Positions 42,166 through 54,219 of a DNA stretch of 64,000 bases are shown here, piece after piece; position 1 is the first letter of the stretch; every line of letters begins with the position of its first letter. The DNA is from Actinoalloteichus fjordicus (GTDB lineage Bacteria > Actinomycetota > Actinomycetes > Mycobacteriales > Pseudonocardiaceae). The stretch spans positions 186,001 to 250,000 of the forward strand of contig NZ_CP016076.1 in assembly GCF_001941625.1 (NCBI RefSeq), given 5' to 3'. A program made the translations under genes and the position numbers. The notes below the pieces were generated by a model. It did not search any database, was not told the origin of the DNA, and worked only from the letters and a program-made list of their open reading frames with translations.

Positions 42166-42833
42166 CCGACAGCGGGGAGGCCGACCGTGAGCGGACCGGG
42201 CGCACCGACGGCGATGGTCCGGCCTTCCCGGCGGACCGGGTGGCCGGGCTGATCGACGCGGTGCTGCGGCGCCCGGCCAGGCTGGGTCGGGTGCGAGTGC
42301 TGGCCGTCGACGGGCCCTCCGGATCGGGGAAGTCCACCCTGGCGGATGCGATCCTCGCCGCCCTGCCTGCTCGCGGAGTCGTCGGCGGCCTGGTGCGTTC
42401 GGACGACTTCGCCACCTGGACCGAGCCCGAAGGCTGGTGGGACCGGCTCGAACACGGAGTGTTAGCGCCATTGCGGGCGGGCAGGCCGGGAGGTTACCGG
42501 CGCATCGAGTGGACCGATTCGGGACCACAGCCGGGCGGATCGGTCGAGGTGCCGATTCCCGAGGTGTTGGTGCTGGAAGGCGTCACGACGGGACGACGTG
42601 CCGCCTCGGAACTGCTCTCCCTGCTGGTGTGGATCTCCTGGGGTGATGAACAGCACAGACGTGAGCGAGCGGTGGCCAGGGACGGTGAGGTGATCCGCAC
42701 GCCGATGCACGGCTGGCAGCGCTTCGAACGTGCCTGGTTCGCCGAGGATCGGCCGTGGGAACGCGCCGACGTCCTCGTGACGGACGGCAGTTGGTTGACT
42801 CCGCACGTTTCATCGGATCGTCACAGACAGTGA
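42162..42833 (+). CDS. P-loop kinase of the uridine kinase-like family
   Basis: 223-residue NTPase. Walker A is [18 protein letters not shown] (about residues 47-64). [20 protein letters not shown] follows as in actinobacterial 'uridine kinase-like' proteins. [11 protein letters not shown] is replaced by [10 protein letters not shown], an Asp/Glu-containing Walker B-like strand. The GTG at 42162 overlaps the recR stop (GTGTGA), so translation is coupled. Its substrate is unknown. Confidence 0.8.
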   Translation: MTDSGEADRERTGRTDGDGPAFPADRVAGLIDAVLRRPARLGRVRVLAVDGPSGSGKSTLADAILAALPARGVVGGLVRSDDFATWTEPEGWWDRLEHGVLAPLRAGRPGGYRRIEWTDSGPQPGGSVEVPIPEVLVLEGVTTGRRAASELLSLLVWISWGDEQHRRERAVARDGEVIRTPMHGWQRFERAWFAEDRPWERADVLVTDGSWLTPHVSSDRHRQ

Positions 42834-42964
42834 GGGTGACCGGCGAAATCCGGTGGCATAGTTCAGCGTGTCGGGATCGTGACCCGGTCACGCTACGGAT
42901 CGGTAGCGCCTAAGGGTTATCGTCTGCGACCAACTGTGAGTTAGCCCGAACACTGAGGTGCGTG

Positions 42965-44659
42965 ATGGCCACATCCCGAACGGCCCTGAGGTCGCGGCTC
43001 CTACGGCTGAGCGCCGTGGGCCTCGCCGGAGCCCTTGTCCTGTCCGCCTGTGCAGAGTCGGAGCGAACCTCCGACGGTGACACGGGTGGCAGCACGGGCG
43101 ACACATTCGTCTTCGGTGCCGCCGGGGCACCCGCGCTGTTCGACCCGTTCTTCGCCAGCGACGGCGAGACGTTCCGCGTGTCGCGGCAGATCTTCGAGGG
43201 CCTGGTCGGCTTCGAACCGGGCGGCGTGGACGTCGAGCCCGAGCTGTCCACCGACTGGGAGTCGTCGGAGGACGGCCTCACGTGGACCTTCAACCTCGAA
43301 GAGGACGTCACCTTCCACGACGGCACCCCCTTCAACGCCGAGGCGGTCTGCTTCAACTTCGACCGCTGGTACAACCAGGAGGGCACCGGGCAGAACCCGG
43401 CGATCTCCTACTACTGGAACAACACCTTCGGCGGCTTCTCCGACGGTGCCTCGCCCTCGCTGTTCGAGTCCTGCGCAGCAGAGGACGAGAGCACCGCGGT
43501 CATCCAGCTCACCAGGGCCACCGGCAAGTTCCCGGCGATCCTCGGCCTGCCGTCCTTCTCCATGCAGTCGCCCACGGCGCTGGAGGAGTACGACGCGGAC
43601 GACGTCCAAGCGGAGGGCGACAGCTTCGTCTTCTCCGAGTACGCCCGTGAGCACCCGACCGGCACCGGTCCGTTCCAGTTCTCGTCCTACGACGAGGGCA
43701 ACGCGACGATCGAGCTGAACCGCTACGCGGACTACTGGGATGCCGACGCCGCGGCACAGGTCGAGAACCTGATCTTCCGGATCATCCCGGACGAGACCAC
43801 CCGGCGCCAGGAGCTGCAGTCGAACGGCATCGACGGCTACGACTTCCCCAACCCCGCCGACTACCAGACGTTGCAGGACGGCGGCTTCCAGGTCGAGGTC
43901 CGCGATCCGTTCAACATCCTCTACCTGGGCATCTCCCAGAAGGAGAACGAGAGCCTGCGTGACTTCCAGGTCCGGCAGGCCATCGCGCACGCCATCGACC
44001 GCGAGGAGCTGGTCGCCGCGACCATGCCCGCGGGTGCCGAGGTCGCGACCCAGTTCTACCCGAACACGGTCGAGGGCTACGCGGACGACGTGCAGACCTA
44101 CGAGTACGACCCCGACCTGGCCGAGTCGCTGCTCGCCGACGCGGGTGCGTCCGACCTGACGGTGGAGTTCCACTGGCCGACTGAGGTCACCCGGCCGTAC
44201 ATGCCGAGCCCGCAGAACATCTTCAATGCGGTCTCGGAGGACCTGGAGGCCGTGGGCATCACCGTCGAGGCCGTCAGCACCCCGTGGAACGGCGGGTACA
44301 CCGAGCGCACGAACCAGGGCGACGCGCAGCTCTTCCTGCTCGGCTGGACCGGCGACTACAACACGGCCGACAACTTCATCGGCACCTTCTTCACCGATCT
44401 GGAGGGCCAGTTCTTCACCGGTGAGTCGGAGGGCGGCGAGGAGCTGTCCGAGGCGCTCCAGGCCGCCGATGCAGAGCCGGACCCCGACGCCCGTGCGGCG
44501 CTCTACGAGGACATCAACCGCAACATGATGTCCGAGTGGCTGCCCTCGATCCCGCTGTCGCACTCGCCGCCCGCGATCGTCGTCGGACCGAACGTCGAGG
44601 GCCTGATCACCAGCCCGCTCACGGCGGAGGAGTTCAACACCGTCACCGTGACCGAGTAG
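42965..44659 (+). CDS. Family-5 extracellular solute-binding lipoprotein
   Basis: 564-residue peptide/oligosaccharide receptor. The signal peptide LLRLSAVGLAGALVLSAC has lipobox Cys29. A Gly/Ser/Thr/Asp linker follows. The family domain has WTFNLEEDVTFHDGTPFNAE, GTGPFQFSSY, LNRYADYW and FQVRQAIAHAIDREELV. ATG at 42965 is taken; a GTG one codon earlier is an alternative. It is the first gene of a second complete Dpp/Opp-type importer. Unlike the 18107 receptor it has no twin-arginine motif, so it is probably Sec-exported. Confidence 0.93.
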   Translation: MATSRTALRSRLLRLSAVGLAGALVLSACAESERTSDGDTGGSTGDTFVFGAAGAPALFDPFFASDGETFRVSRQIFEGLVGFEPGGVDVEPELSTDWESSEDGLTWTFNLEEDVTFHDGTPFNAEAVCFNFDRWYNQEGTGQNPAISYYWNNTFGGFSDGASPSLFESCAAEDESTAVIQLTRATGKFPAILGLPSFSMQSPTALEEYDADDVQAEGDSFVFSEYAREHPTGTGPFQFSSYDEGNATIELNRYADYWDADAAAQVENLIFRIIPDETTRRQELQSNGIDGYDFPNPADYQTLQDGGFQVEVRDPFNILYLGISQKENESLRDFQVRQAIAHAIDREELVAATMPAGAEVATQFYPNTVEGYADDVQTYEYDPDLAESLLADAGASDLTVEFHWPTEVTRPYMPSPQNIFNAVSEDLEAVGITVEAVSTPWNGGYTERTNQGDAQLFLLGWTGDYNTADNFIGTFFTDLEGQFFTGESEGGEELSEALQAADAEPDPDARAALYEDINRNMMSEWLPSIPLSHSPPAIVVGPNVEGLITSPLTAEEFNTVTVTE

Positions 44660-44699
44660 ATCAGCTTCGACACCGAACCCCACCACAAGAGGCGAACGC

Positions 44700-45710
44700 G
44701 TGCTCCGATACACCGTTCGGCGGCTGGCTCAGCTGGTGCTGGTCATCGCCGTGCTCTCGGTGCTGCTGTTCGGCTGGCTTCGGATTCTCCCGGGAGGGCC
44801 TGTCTCGGCCCTCCTGGGAGACCGATCCACCCCCGAATCCGCAGCGCAACTTCGAACCGAGCTGGGCCTGGATCAGCCGATCTTCGTGCAGTACTTCAGC
44901 TTCCTGGAACGTGCCTTCACCGGGAACTTCGGCACCTCGACCGGCGTCCAGCGCGGCGTGCCCGCATTAGAGGTCTTCCTCCAGCGGTTCCCCGCGACCC
45001 TCGAGCTGGCGTTCATGGCGATCCTCATCGCGATCGCGGTGGGCATCCCGGTCGGATACCTCGCGGCGCGTCGGCGCGGCGGCTGGCTGGACAACCTGAG
45101 CGTCGGCTGGTCGCTGATCGGCATCGCGGTGCCCGTGTTCTTCCTGGCGTTCCTGTTCAAGTGGATCTTCGCGGTGGAGCTGGGCTGGCTGCCCGCCTCC
45201 GGGCGGCAGAGCACGGGACTCGACGCGACCAGGATCACCGGGTTCTACATCCTCGACGGCCTGATGACCAGGGAATGGGATGCGGCCTGGGATGCCTTCC
45301 TGCATCTCATCCTGCCCGCGGTCGCGTTGTCGACCATCCCGTTCGCGGTGATCTTCCGGATCACCCGTGCCGCCGTGCTCGACGTGCTGGACGAGGACTA
45401 CGTCCGCACGGCGCGCTCCAAGGGGCTGGCAGGCTCGGTGATCCGACGTCGGCACGTGCTGCGCAACGCGATGCTGCCGGTGGTCACGACGATCGGGCTC
45501 CAGACCGGCGCGCTGCTCTCGGGAGCGGTGCTGACCGAACGTGTGTTCAACATATCCGGGCTCGGGCAGGCGTTGGCGCTGGGCTTCGAGCGTAAGGACT
45601 TTCCGGTGCTTCAGGTCGTGATCATCGCTGCGGCGATGGTGTACGTGCTGGTGAACCTGGTGGTCGATCTGTCCTACGCGGCGATCGATCCCCGGATCAG
45701 GACGCGGTGA
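44700..45710 (+). CDS. ABC transporter permease (DppB type)
   Basis: 336-residue membrane protein. The N-terminus MLRYTVRRLAQLVLVIAVLS and ILPGGPVSALLGDRS are typical. The coupling loop is DYVRTARSKGLAGSVIRRRH, and the C-terminal block is VVVDLSYAAIDPRIR. GTG start at 44700, 40 bases after the binding protein. Its stop overlaps the start of the next permease. Confidence 0.93.
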   Translation: MLRYTVRRLAQLVLVIAVLSVLLFGWLRILPGGPVSALLGDRSTPESAAQLRTELGLDQPIFVQYFSFLERAFTGNFGTSTGVQRGVPALEVFLQRFPATLELAFMAILIAIAVGIPVGYLAARRRGGWLDNLSVGWSLIGIAVPVFFLAFLFKWIFAVELGWLPASGRQSTGLDATRITGFYILDGLMTREWDAAWDAFLHLILPAVALSTIPFAVIFRITRAAVLDVLDEDYVRTARSKGLAGSVIRRRHVLRNAMLPVVTTIGLQTGALLSGAVLTERVFNISGLGQALALGFERKDFPVLQVVIIAAAMVYVLVNLVVDLSYAAIDPRIRTR

Positions 45711-46645
45711 TGGCGATCGGCAACGCTCGCAAGGAGCGAATCGACTCTCTGGCCGAGGCGGGTCCCGCCGACGCGGGGACCAGTCTGTTGGCCTCGGCGT
45801 GGCGGCGACTTCGTCGCAGCCCCACCTTCCTGGTCGGTGTGACGATCATCGGCCTGTTCGTGCTGCTGGCGCTGCTCGCGCCGCTGCTGGCCCCGCATGA
45901 CCCCGGTGCTCGGCTGCTGGCCGACCAGGTGTCGGCGGCGACGAACAGCATTCCTCCCGCGCAGGACGGCCATCCCCTCGGCGGCGACCAGAACGGCCGA
46001 GACCTGCTGTCCCGGCTGTTGCTCGGCTCCCAGCAGACGCTGCTGGTGGCGCTGTTCGCCACGTTGATCGGCCTCGGCGGCGGGCTCACGCTCGGCACGC
46101 TGGCAGGCGCGTTCGGCGGCTGGGTGGACTCGCTGGTCATGCGGATCGTCGACGTGATGCTGTCGGTCCCGTCGCTGCTGCTGGCCGTGTCGATCGGCGC
46201 CCTGTTCGCGGGGCAGACGCAGTTCACCGTCATCCTGGCCGTGGCGATCGTGCAGGTCCCGGTCTTCGCCCGGCTGCTGCGCGGCGCGATGCTCGCGCAG
46301 CGATCCAGCGACCACGTCCTCGCGGCGCGGGCGCTGGGTGTCAAGCGGGGCGCGATCGTGTTCCGGCACATGTTGCCCAACGCGCTCGGCCCGGTGATCG
46401 TCCAGGCGACGTTGGTGCTGGCGGTCGCCATCATCGACGCCGCCGCGCTCTCCTTCCTCGGGCTCGGCGCCGCCAACGACGCCATCCCAGAGTGGGGACA
46501 GATGCTCGGTGGGGCGCAGACGATCATCGACACACATCCACACCTGGCGTTCTATCCAGCGAGCTGCATCATCCTGGTGGCGCTCGGCTTCACCCTCGTC
46601 GGTGAGTCGATGCGGGACGCGCTTGACCCGAAGAGGCGGCGGTAA
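45710..46645 (+). CDS. ABC transporter permease (DppC type)
   Basis: 311-residue membrane protein. After the RSPTFLVGVTIIGLFVLLAL helix the DppC motif PLGGDQNGRDLLSRLLLGSQ is visible, then the EAA loop VLAARALGVKRGAIVFRHML and AALSFLGLGAANDAIPEWG. ATG at 45710 is chosen, since a GTG one codon earlier overlaps the preceding stop more deeply. Translationally coupled. Confidence 0.93.
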   Translation: MAIGNARKERIDSLAEAGPADAGTSLLASAWRRLRRSPTFLVGVTIIGLFVLLALLAPLLAPHDPGARLLADQVSAATNSIPPAQDGHPLGGDQNGRDLLSRLLLGSQQTLLVALFATLIGLGGGLTLGTLAGAFGGWVDSLVMRIVDVMLSVPSLLLAVSIGALFAGQTQFTVILAVAIVQVPVFARLLRGAMLAQRSSDHVLAARALGVKRGAIVFRHMLPNALGPVIVQATLVLAVAIIDAAALSFLGLGAANDAIPEWGQMLGGAQTIIDTHPHLAFYPASCIILVALGFTLVGESMRDALDPKRRR

Positions 46646-46647
46646 GG

Positions 46648-47643
46648 ATGGCACTGCTCGAAGTTCGCGATCTCTCCGTCACGTTCCAACGCAAGGGTGA
46701 GAAGCCCTTCACCGCGGTCGACGGCATCAGCTTCGACGTGGAACCCGGCCAGACCGTCGGCCTGGTCGGCGAGTCCGGCTGCGGCAAGTCCGTCACCTCG
46801 CTGGCCATCATGGGCCTGCTGCCCCAGCACGGGGTGACGGTCGGCGGCAGCGTCGAGTTCGAGGGCACCGATCTGCTTCGGCTCAGCGACCGCCAGATGG
46901 ACGAGCGGCGCGGTCGGGATCTGGGAATGGTCTTCCAGGACCCGCTCTCCTCGCTGAATCCGGTGGTCCCCATCGGGCTCCAGGTGACCGAGGTCTTGGA
47001 GCGGCATCGAGGCATGGCCCGCAAGGCGGCCAGGGTCGAGGCGGCCGAGCTGCTCGACCGGGTCGGCATCCCCGACCCGAAGCGCAGGCTCGACGAGTAT
47101 CCGCATCAGCTCTCCGGGGGCATGCGGCAGCGTGGGCTGATCGCGATGGCCCTGGCCTGCAAGCCGAGGCTGCTGATCGCCGACGAGCCCACCACGGCGC
47201 TCGACGTCACCATCCAGGCGCAGATCCTGTCCCTGCTGGCCGGACTGGTCCGCGACACCGGGACCGCGCTGATCATGATCACCCACGACCTCGGCGTCGT
47301 CGCGGGCCTCTGCGACGAGGTGAACGTCCTCTACGGCGGACGGATGGTGGAGCGGGCGGGCCGACATCGGCTGTTCGCCGAGCCGCGACACCCGTACACC
47401 TCGGGGCTGCTCGCCTCGATCCCCCGGCTGGACTCGACGCGCGGGGAACGGCTCACCCCCATCGAGGGTTCGATGGCGGACAACCTGCCGTGGCACTCCG
47501 CCTGCGCCTTCGCCCCGCGTTGTCCGAACCGGCTGGACGTGTGCGAGCAGACCACGCCCGCGATGGAGTCCGACGGCGATCGGCTGCTGCGCTGTCACAA
47601 CCCGATCAAGCGGCGGAACGAGAAGCAGGAGGTGGCCGGATGA
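46648..47643 (+). CDS. Oligopeptide-type ABC ATPase (DppD/OppD)
   Basis: 331-residue ATPase. Walker A is GESGCGKS, the Q-loop region is [14 protein letters not shown], the signature is LSGGMRQRG and Walker B is [12 protein letters not shown]. The C-terminal oligopeptide-transporter domain is present, with cysteines in [17 protein letters not shown]. This is the standard peptide-transporter form and differs from the shortened ATPases of the 18-23 kb operon. Confidence 0.94.
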   Translation: MALLEVRDLSVTFQRKGEKPFTAVDGISFDVEPGQTVGLVGESGCGKSVTSLAIMGLLPQHGVTVGGSVEFEGTDLLRLSDRQMDERRGRDLGMVFQDPLSSLNPVVPIGLQVTEVLERHRGMARKAARVEAAELLDRVGIPDPKRRLDEYPHQLSGGMRQRGLIAMALACKPRLLIADEPTTALDVTIQAQILSLLAGLVRDTGTALIMITHDLGVVAGLCDEVNVLYGGRMVERAGRHRLFAEPRHPYTSGLLASIPRLDSTRGERLTPIEGSMADNLPWHSACAFAPRCPNRLDVCEQTTPAMESDGDRLLRCHNPIKRRNEKQEVAG

Positions 47644-48821
47644 GCACCGCCAGCACCACCGCAGACCCGGGTCCGGCGACGGACGAGACGGCGGCTGCGC
47701 AAGATGCCGACCAGTCGGAGGTCCTGGTCTCCGTCGAGGACCTGAAGGTTCACTTCCCGATCAAGCGCGGCATGATCCTGGACCGCACCGTCGGCTATGT
47801 CTACGCGGTCGACGGGGTGGACCTGACGATTCGCCGAGGCGAGACCTACGGCCTGGTCGGCGAGTCCGGCTGCGGGAAGTCCACGCTCGGCAGGGCTCTG
47901 CTGCGGCTGGTGGACGAGACCACGGGGCGGGTCGTCTTCGACGGCACCGACCTGTCCACGCTCAAGGGCGAACCGCTCCGGCGGATGCGCAAGCGGATGC
48001 AGATGGTGTTCCAGGATCCGCTGTCCTCCCTGGACCCGCGTCAGTCGGTCGAGTCGATCCTCGTGGAGGGTCTTCGGGCGCACGGCCTGGACAAGAACCG
48101 CGAGGAGACCCACAACCGACTGCTGACGCTGCTCGCGGCGGTCGGCCTGCCGGAGAACGCACTGCGGAAGTATCCGCACGAGTTCTCCGGCGGTCAGCGG
48201 CAGCGGATCGGCATCGCCCGCGCGCTGACGGTCAACCCGGATCTCATCGTGGCCGACGAGCCGGTCTCCGCGCTGGACGTCTCGGTGCAGGCGCAGGTGA
48301 TCAACCTGCTCGGCGACCTTCAGCAGGAGTTCGGCCTGACGTACCTGGTGATCGCCCACGACCTCGCGGTCGTGCGGCACATCTCCGACCGGGTCGGGGT
48401 GATGTACCTCGGCGGGATCGTCGAGGAGGCCACCTCTAACGAGCTCTACACCGAGCCGCTGCACCCGTACACCCGCGCGTTGTTGTCGGCGGTTCCGGTG
48501 CCCGACCCGGCGTTGGAGGACCGGCGGGAGCACATCCTGCTCTCCGGCGACCTGCCCTCGCCCGCCGCACCGCCCAGCGGCTGTCGGTTCCACACGAGGT
48601 GTCCGTGGCGGCAGGAGACTCGGTGCGACACCGAGCGTCCCGCCCTGCGGGAGCTGGCGCCCGGCCACCGGGTCGCCTGCCACTTCGCGGAGGACATCCG
48701 CGACGGCAGGATCAGTCGTCACGAGGTCACGCCGGAGGCGATCGATCCCGATCTCGCGCAGAGCTCGACCGACTCGCCGTTCGGACCAGCCTCGGTCACG
48801 GAGGCGTTGGACCACCACTGA
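47640..48821 (+). CDS. Oligopeptide-type ABC ATPase (DppF/OppF)
   Basis: 393-residue ATPase. Walker A is GESGCGKST, the Q-loop region is [14 protein letters not shown], the signature is FSGGQRQRI and Walker B is [12 protein letters not shown]. The C-terminal Cys motif is [16 protein letters not shown]. The roughly 30 N-terminal residues ([20 protein letters not shown]) are an acidic extension beyond the usual start. The ATG at 47640 overlaps the OppD-like stop. It is the last gene of the operon, with a strong terminator 26 bases downstream. Confidence 0.94.
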   Translation: MSTASTTADPGPATDETAAAQDADQSEVLVSVEDLKVHFPIKRGMILDRTVGYVYAVDGVDLTIRRGETYGLVGESGCGKSTLGRALLRLVDETTGRVVFDGTDLSTLKGEPLRRMRKRMQMVFQDPLSSLDPRQSVESILVEGLRAHGLDKNREETHNRLLTLLAAVGLPENALRKYPHEFSGGQRQRIGIARALTVNPDLIVADEPVSALDVSVQAQVINLLGDLQQEFGLTYLVIAHDLAVVRHISDRVGVMYLGGIVEEATSNELYTEPLHPYTRALLSAVPVPDPALEDRREHILLSGDLPSPAAPPSGCRFHTRCPWRQETRCDTERPALRELAPGHRVACHFAEDIRDGRISRHEVTPEAIDPDLAQSSTDSPFGPASVTEALDHH

Positions 48822-48847
48822 TCGGCTGATCCAGAAGCACACACAGA

Positions 48848-48892
48848 TGACGCCCGACCCGGGCCAGCCGGGTCGGGCGTCACTGTGTTTGG
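48848..48892 (+). terminator. Terminator of the second ABC operon
   Basis: TGACGCCCGACCCGG (48848-48862) pairs perfectly with 48868-48882. CTGTGTTTGGG follows. Strong 15-bp stem. Confidence 0.85.
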
Positions 48893-48952
48893 GTCCGGTG
48901 GCCACCGGGAGGAGAAGGGGTCCGCCGATCTCCTAGGCGGAGCGACCGGCGA

Positions 48953-49183
48953 TCAGGACGGCACCTGGGCATCGGCGGTGATGAGCTTCTGCGCGTCGGA
49001 GGCGCGGTCGAGGGCCTGCGCCAGGCCGACGGCGTCCGCCGGACCGAGGACGGCGGTCTCACCGGGCGGGGTCACGACCGCGACGCGGTCGCCCAGCACG
49101 AGGACGGTGAGCTGTCGGGCCCGGCCTGAGGCGTCCGAGCAGTCGACCCACCAGCGCAGTGTCTCGTCCGATCCGGCGTTCAT
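48953..49183 (-). CDS. Small unknown protein
   Basis: 76 residues, probably a single beta-rich domain with a C-terminal helix: TLRWWVDCSDASGRARQLTV, then LVLGDRVAVVTPPGETAVL, then AVGLAQALDRASDAQKLITA. No signal peptide and no recognised family. ATG at 49183 is chosen because GGAG lies 5 bases upstream; an ATG at 49198 lacks one. It lies between leuA and the ABC terminator, on the same strand as leuA. Confidence 0.6.
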   Translation of the reverse strand: MNAGSDETLRWWVDCSDASGRARQLTVLVLGDRVAVVTPPGETAVLGPADAVGLAQALDRASDAQKLITADAQVPS

Positions 49184-49225
49184 GCCGTCTCCATTCATCG
49201 CTAGTAGGGCCGCAACAGAACCAGA

Positions 49226-49231
49226 ATTGTA
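49226..49231 (-). promoter_or_regulatory. Possible -10 element for the 48953-49183 gene
   Basis: TACAAT on the minus strand, 42 bases before the start at 49183. There is a TGACAC about 19 bases further upstream, an imperfect -35 with long spacing. Confidence 0.35.
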
Positions 49232-49469
49232 TTCACAGTACTGGCGTCCGGTGTCATGGTGATCGTCCGGTCGGTGTCTCGGCCCGCCCTGATCAGCAGA
49301 ATCGACCGCCGTCGCAGGCGCGGGCCGCCGCGAGTCGACGAGGCCTCGGCGCTGATGCCGCCGGATGCCGGGGACCGGTGTCCACAGTGGATGTCCAGCC
49401 CGCCTGCATCCGACGTGGCAGGGCATTCCTGGCCGTATCGGAGTCGGTGTCTCCCGGCGGCCGCGACGG

Positions 49470-51398
<1,929 letters not shown>

Positions 51399-51577
51399 CT
51401 AACCGACCGGGCCGTCCGCGCGAAACCCCGTGGTCCAGATGGTGAGAGCAGTCGCACGACGGCCTCGGCTGGTCGAAGCCCTCGACCGGTCCTTGCGACC
51501 GCGCTCGGGCAGGCGGCACGAGCACTAGGCCGAACGGCGGAGTGTAAGTCGATCCGCCAGTGAGAAACACTCATCTC

Positions 51578-51862
51578 ATGGCGGCATCGAAGCGTGGAAG
51601 CAGTGGACTGGCCGGGTTGATCAATGCTGTCGGCTTCGTCCTGGCAGCCGTGCTGGTCGCGAACGTCCTCCTCATCCTGCTCAACGTCGACACGAGCATC
51701 GAGGTGGTCGCGCTGATCGGCAATCTCGCGGACTGGCTGGCTCTGTGGTGGCCCGGCCTGATCCAGGTCGACGACGCGACCCTGCAGGTGTTGGTCGACT
51801 ACGGCGTCGCGGCGCTCTTCTGGGTGGTGGTCGCCGGGATTCTGGCGCGCGCGTTCGGCTGA
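51578..51862 (+). CDS. Small two-helix membrane protein
   Basis: 94 residues with two hydrophobic segments, GFVLAAVLVANVLLILLNV (about 20-38) and VDYGVAALFWVVVAGILARA (about 73-92). Between them lies ALIGNLADWLALWWPGLIQV. No recognised family. It is divergent from leuA. ATG at 51578 is chosen; a GTG at 51560 would add six residues. Confidence 0.62.
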   Translation: MAASKRGSSGLAGLINAVGFVLAAVLVANVLLILLNVDTSIEVVALIGNLADWLALWWPGLIQVDDATLQVLVDYGVAALFWVVVAGILARAFG

Positions 51863-51991
51863 GCACGGCGACCCGACGGGGGCGCGGGGCGAATCGCGCC
51901 CTGAGCTCGCCGAGCAGGCACCGAGGCCTCCCGCGTCCCGTGTTCGACCAGCCGCCAGGGCACCCGTCCGCTCGGCATCGACGCCCGGTCG

Positions 51992-52615
51992 TCAGAACGC
52001 GGGTGTGCCCCAGGCCTCGCCGGAGACGAGTTCGTCCAGCGAGCGGCGTCGACGGGGCTTCGCATCGCGTTCCCGCAGGTCGATCGGGCCGGTCTCCGGG
52101 GGCGCCACGCGGCCCAGCGCGATGGCCACCCTGGGCTCGACGCTGTCGGGCAGCCCGAAGGCCTCGGCGATGGCCTCCGCGTCGAATCCGGCCATCTGGT
52201 GCGCGATCATGCCCTCCGCCACCGCCTGCAGCACGAGGTTCTGGGTGGCGAGCCCCAGGCCGTACTCGGAGTAGGGGAGCGGGTGGCCTTCCTCGTCGAG
52301 CACGACGGCGATGCCGATCACCAGCGCCGAGGCGGCAGGCGCCCAGGCCTTGTTCCCCCTGGAGAGCGAGTCGGCGATCCGGTCGAAGGTCTCGCTGCCG
52401 CGAATCCCGACGAGGTAGCGAGCAGGCTGACTGTTACCCCAGGACGGTGCCCAACGCGCGGCCTCGAACAGCGGCCGCAGCTGCTCCAGCTCCAACCCGG
52501 CCGTCGGATCGAGGTTGCGCGGGCTCCACCGGTCGGCGATGAGCGGGTGCAGTTCCACGCTGCTCTCCCCTCGGCGATCGGAGTTCCCGATCGGCGGTGT
52601 GCTCGACTCGCTCAC
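51992..52615 (-). CDS. Nitroreductase-family protein
   Basis: 207-residue FMN-dependent NAD(P)H oxidoreductase. FMN-binding blocks are RWSPRNLDPTAGL, ARWAPSWGNSQPARYLVG and the C-terminal GLPDSVEPRVAIALGRVAP. ASALVIGIAVVLDEEG and GLGLATQNLVLQAVAEGM then IAHQMAGFD lie in the core. GTG at 52615 is taken, with AGGAAGGA about 8 bases upstream. Substrate unknown; these reduce quinones, nitroaromatics or similar compounds. Confidence 0.85.
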   Translation of the reverse strand: MSESSTPPIGNSDRRGESSVELHPLIADRWSPRNLDPTAGLELEQLRPLFEAARWAPSWGNSQPARYLVGIRGSETFDRIADSLSRGNKAWAPAASALVIGIAVVLDEEGHPLPYSEYGLGLATQNLVLQAVAEGMIAHQMAGFDAEAIAEAFGLPDSVEPRVAIALGRVAPPETGPIDLRERDAKPRRRRSLDELVSGEAWGTPAF

Positions 52616-52792
52616 CTGGGCAGTCCTTCCTGCTCGACGGACCTGGCGGGGCCAGCGTAGCCATGGGCGCGGCGGGGCGGCGACGTCGCTCACTCTGCGG
52701 AACCCGCAGGCACGAGCCCGCCTGCGGCCATCCCAGACTGAGGGGCGATCTTCCGGAGCCCGGCATCTCGGGGCCTCCCCGGTCGCCGGAAC

Positions 52793-54034
52793 TCAGATCG
52801 CGTACGGCCAGGCGACGAGTGCGTAGGCACCGAACCAGGAGCCCGCCAGCGCCGCAGCGGCGACGACTGTCAACGCGGTGCCGGGTCGTCGTCGACCGAG
52901 GCCGATGGCGACGGGGATCAGCAGGGTGAAGGCGGGCAGCAGCAGCCGCGCCTTGGAGTTCATCAGGCCGTTGGAGCCGATGTCCATGACGAGTACGCCC
53001 GCGCCGTAGACCACCAGCGGCCATGGCAGCCGCATCCGCACCGCGACCACGGTGGAGACGATCCCCGCGATCAGCAGGGCGATCGTGCCGATCTCCAGCA
53101 CGGACCGGCCGCTCGCGAGCACCTCGGTGGTGAAGCGCAGGGTTGCCGCGCCGCCGTCGAATCGGGAGTCCCAGCCCTCCTGCTGCACGTCGAACCAGCC
53201 GGTCGGGGAGCCGGTGCGCAACGCGACCCAGCCGAGATAGCCGAGCATCCCCAGGGGCGCCAGCAGCCCGGCGGCCCAGGGCCGCCAGCCGTCTCGGCGA
53301 TGCAGCACGGCGACGAGAGCGGCGAGACCGACGGCCAGGATCAGGGCGGCGGCCGTGGGCCGGACCAGCCCCGTCGCAGCGCAGCACAGGCCGGCCAGCA
53401 GCCAGCGTCGCTCGACGACCCCGACGAGCGCCCAGGCCGCCAGCGCGCAGAACAACGCCTCCGAGTAGGCCATCGACAGCGCGATCGACAACGGCGTGCA
53501 GGTGAAGAGCGCGATCAGGATCAGTCCGACGCGGCGCGAGTCCGACACCGAGGCGGCCAGCCGCATCAGGGCATAGGCGCAGGCCACGCCGCTCAGCAGA
53601 CTGACAAGCAGCGCCGTGGGGACGGGCTGGCTGCCCGGCATGGCGTCCAGCAGTCGGATCAGGGCCGGATAGCCGGGGAAGAACGCCGTCGAGGTGTCCT
53701 CGGTGCGCCTGCCGAAGGCGTCGTACAGCTCCGGCGACACGTCGGAGTACCCGCGAGTCGCGATGCTCAGGTACCACTGACCGTCCCACGCGGTCCGCGC
53801 GTCGATCGGTGACACTCCGTGTCGATCAGCCGCCCAGCCGAGCACGATCAGGCCCAGCTGGCGAAGTGCGAGGTAGACCACAGCGGGCGCCGCGAGCATC
53901 GCGAACCGGGCCGGTCGGGGATGCGCCGTCGCCCAGCCGGACAGCCGCTCGGCGATCGACGGTCTGCCCTGCTCAGACCCCGGACTGCGGGTGGGGTCCG
54001 AGCGTGCGTCTTCGGCCGTCGACGTGGCGGACAA
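52793..54034 (-). CDS. PIG-V-like integral membrane glycosyltransferase
   Basis: 413-residue protein with about 9-11 hydrophobic helices. ARTAWDGQWYLSIATRGYSD follows the first helix, a GT-C motif with Asp in WDG(Q/H)WY that matches the GPI mannosyltransferase (PIG-V/Gpi18) family, and STAFFPGYPALIRLLD follows it. In bacteria such enzymes use polyprenyl-phosphate sugars to glycosylate envelope components. The acceptor is unknown. It is divergent from lysC. Confidence 0.85.
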   Translation of the reverse strand: MSATSTAEDARSDPTRSPGSEQGRPSIAERLSGWATAHPRPARFAMLAAPAVVYLALRQLGLIVLGWAADRHGVSPIDARTAWDGQWYLSIATRGYSDVSPELYDAFGRRTEDTSTAFFPGYPALIRLLDAMPGSQPVPTALLVSLLSGVACAYALMRLAASVSDSRRVGLILIALFTCTPLSIALSMAYSEALFCALAAWALVGVVERRWLLAGLCCAATGLVRPTAAALILAVGLAALVAVLHRRDGWRPWAAGLLAPLGMLGYLGWVALRTGSPTGWFDVQQEGWDSRFDGGAATLRFTTEVLASGRSVLEIGTIALLIAGIVSTVVAVRMRLPWPLVVYGAGVLVMDIGSNGLMNSKARLLLPAFTLLIPVAIGLGRRRPGTALTVVAAAALAGSWFGAYALVAWPYAI

Positions 54035-54219
54035 GCCGGTCCTCCCCAGGGTCGGTTGATCAGGGGGTCAAGGCTAGTCGGAGGCCTTGGAACTCGGGTT
54101 ATCCGTGAATTCTCTGTAGGCTGACCTCGCAGCGGAGCGACCCGTGGGGGCTCGATGCTGTTCAGGTCGAGTCGACATCCGGGGTCGCATCAAGGCTGAT
54201 CTTCAGGAGGTTCGAAGAC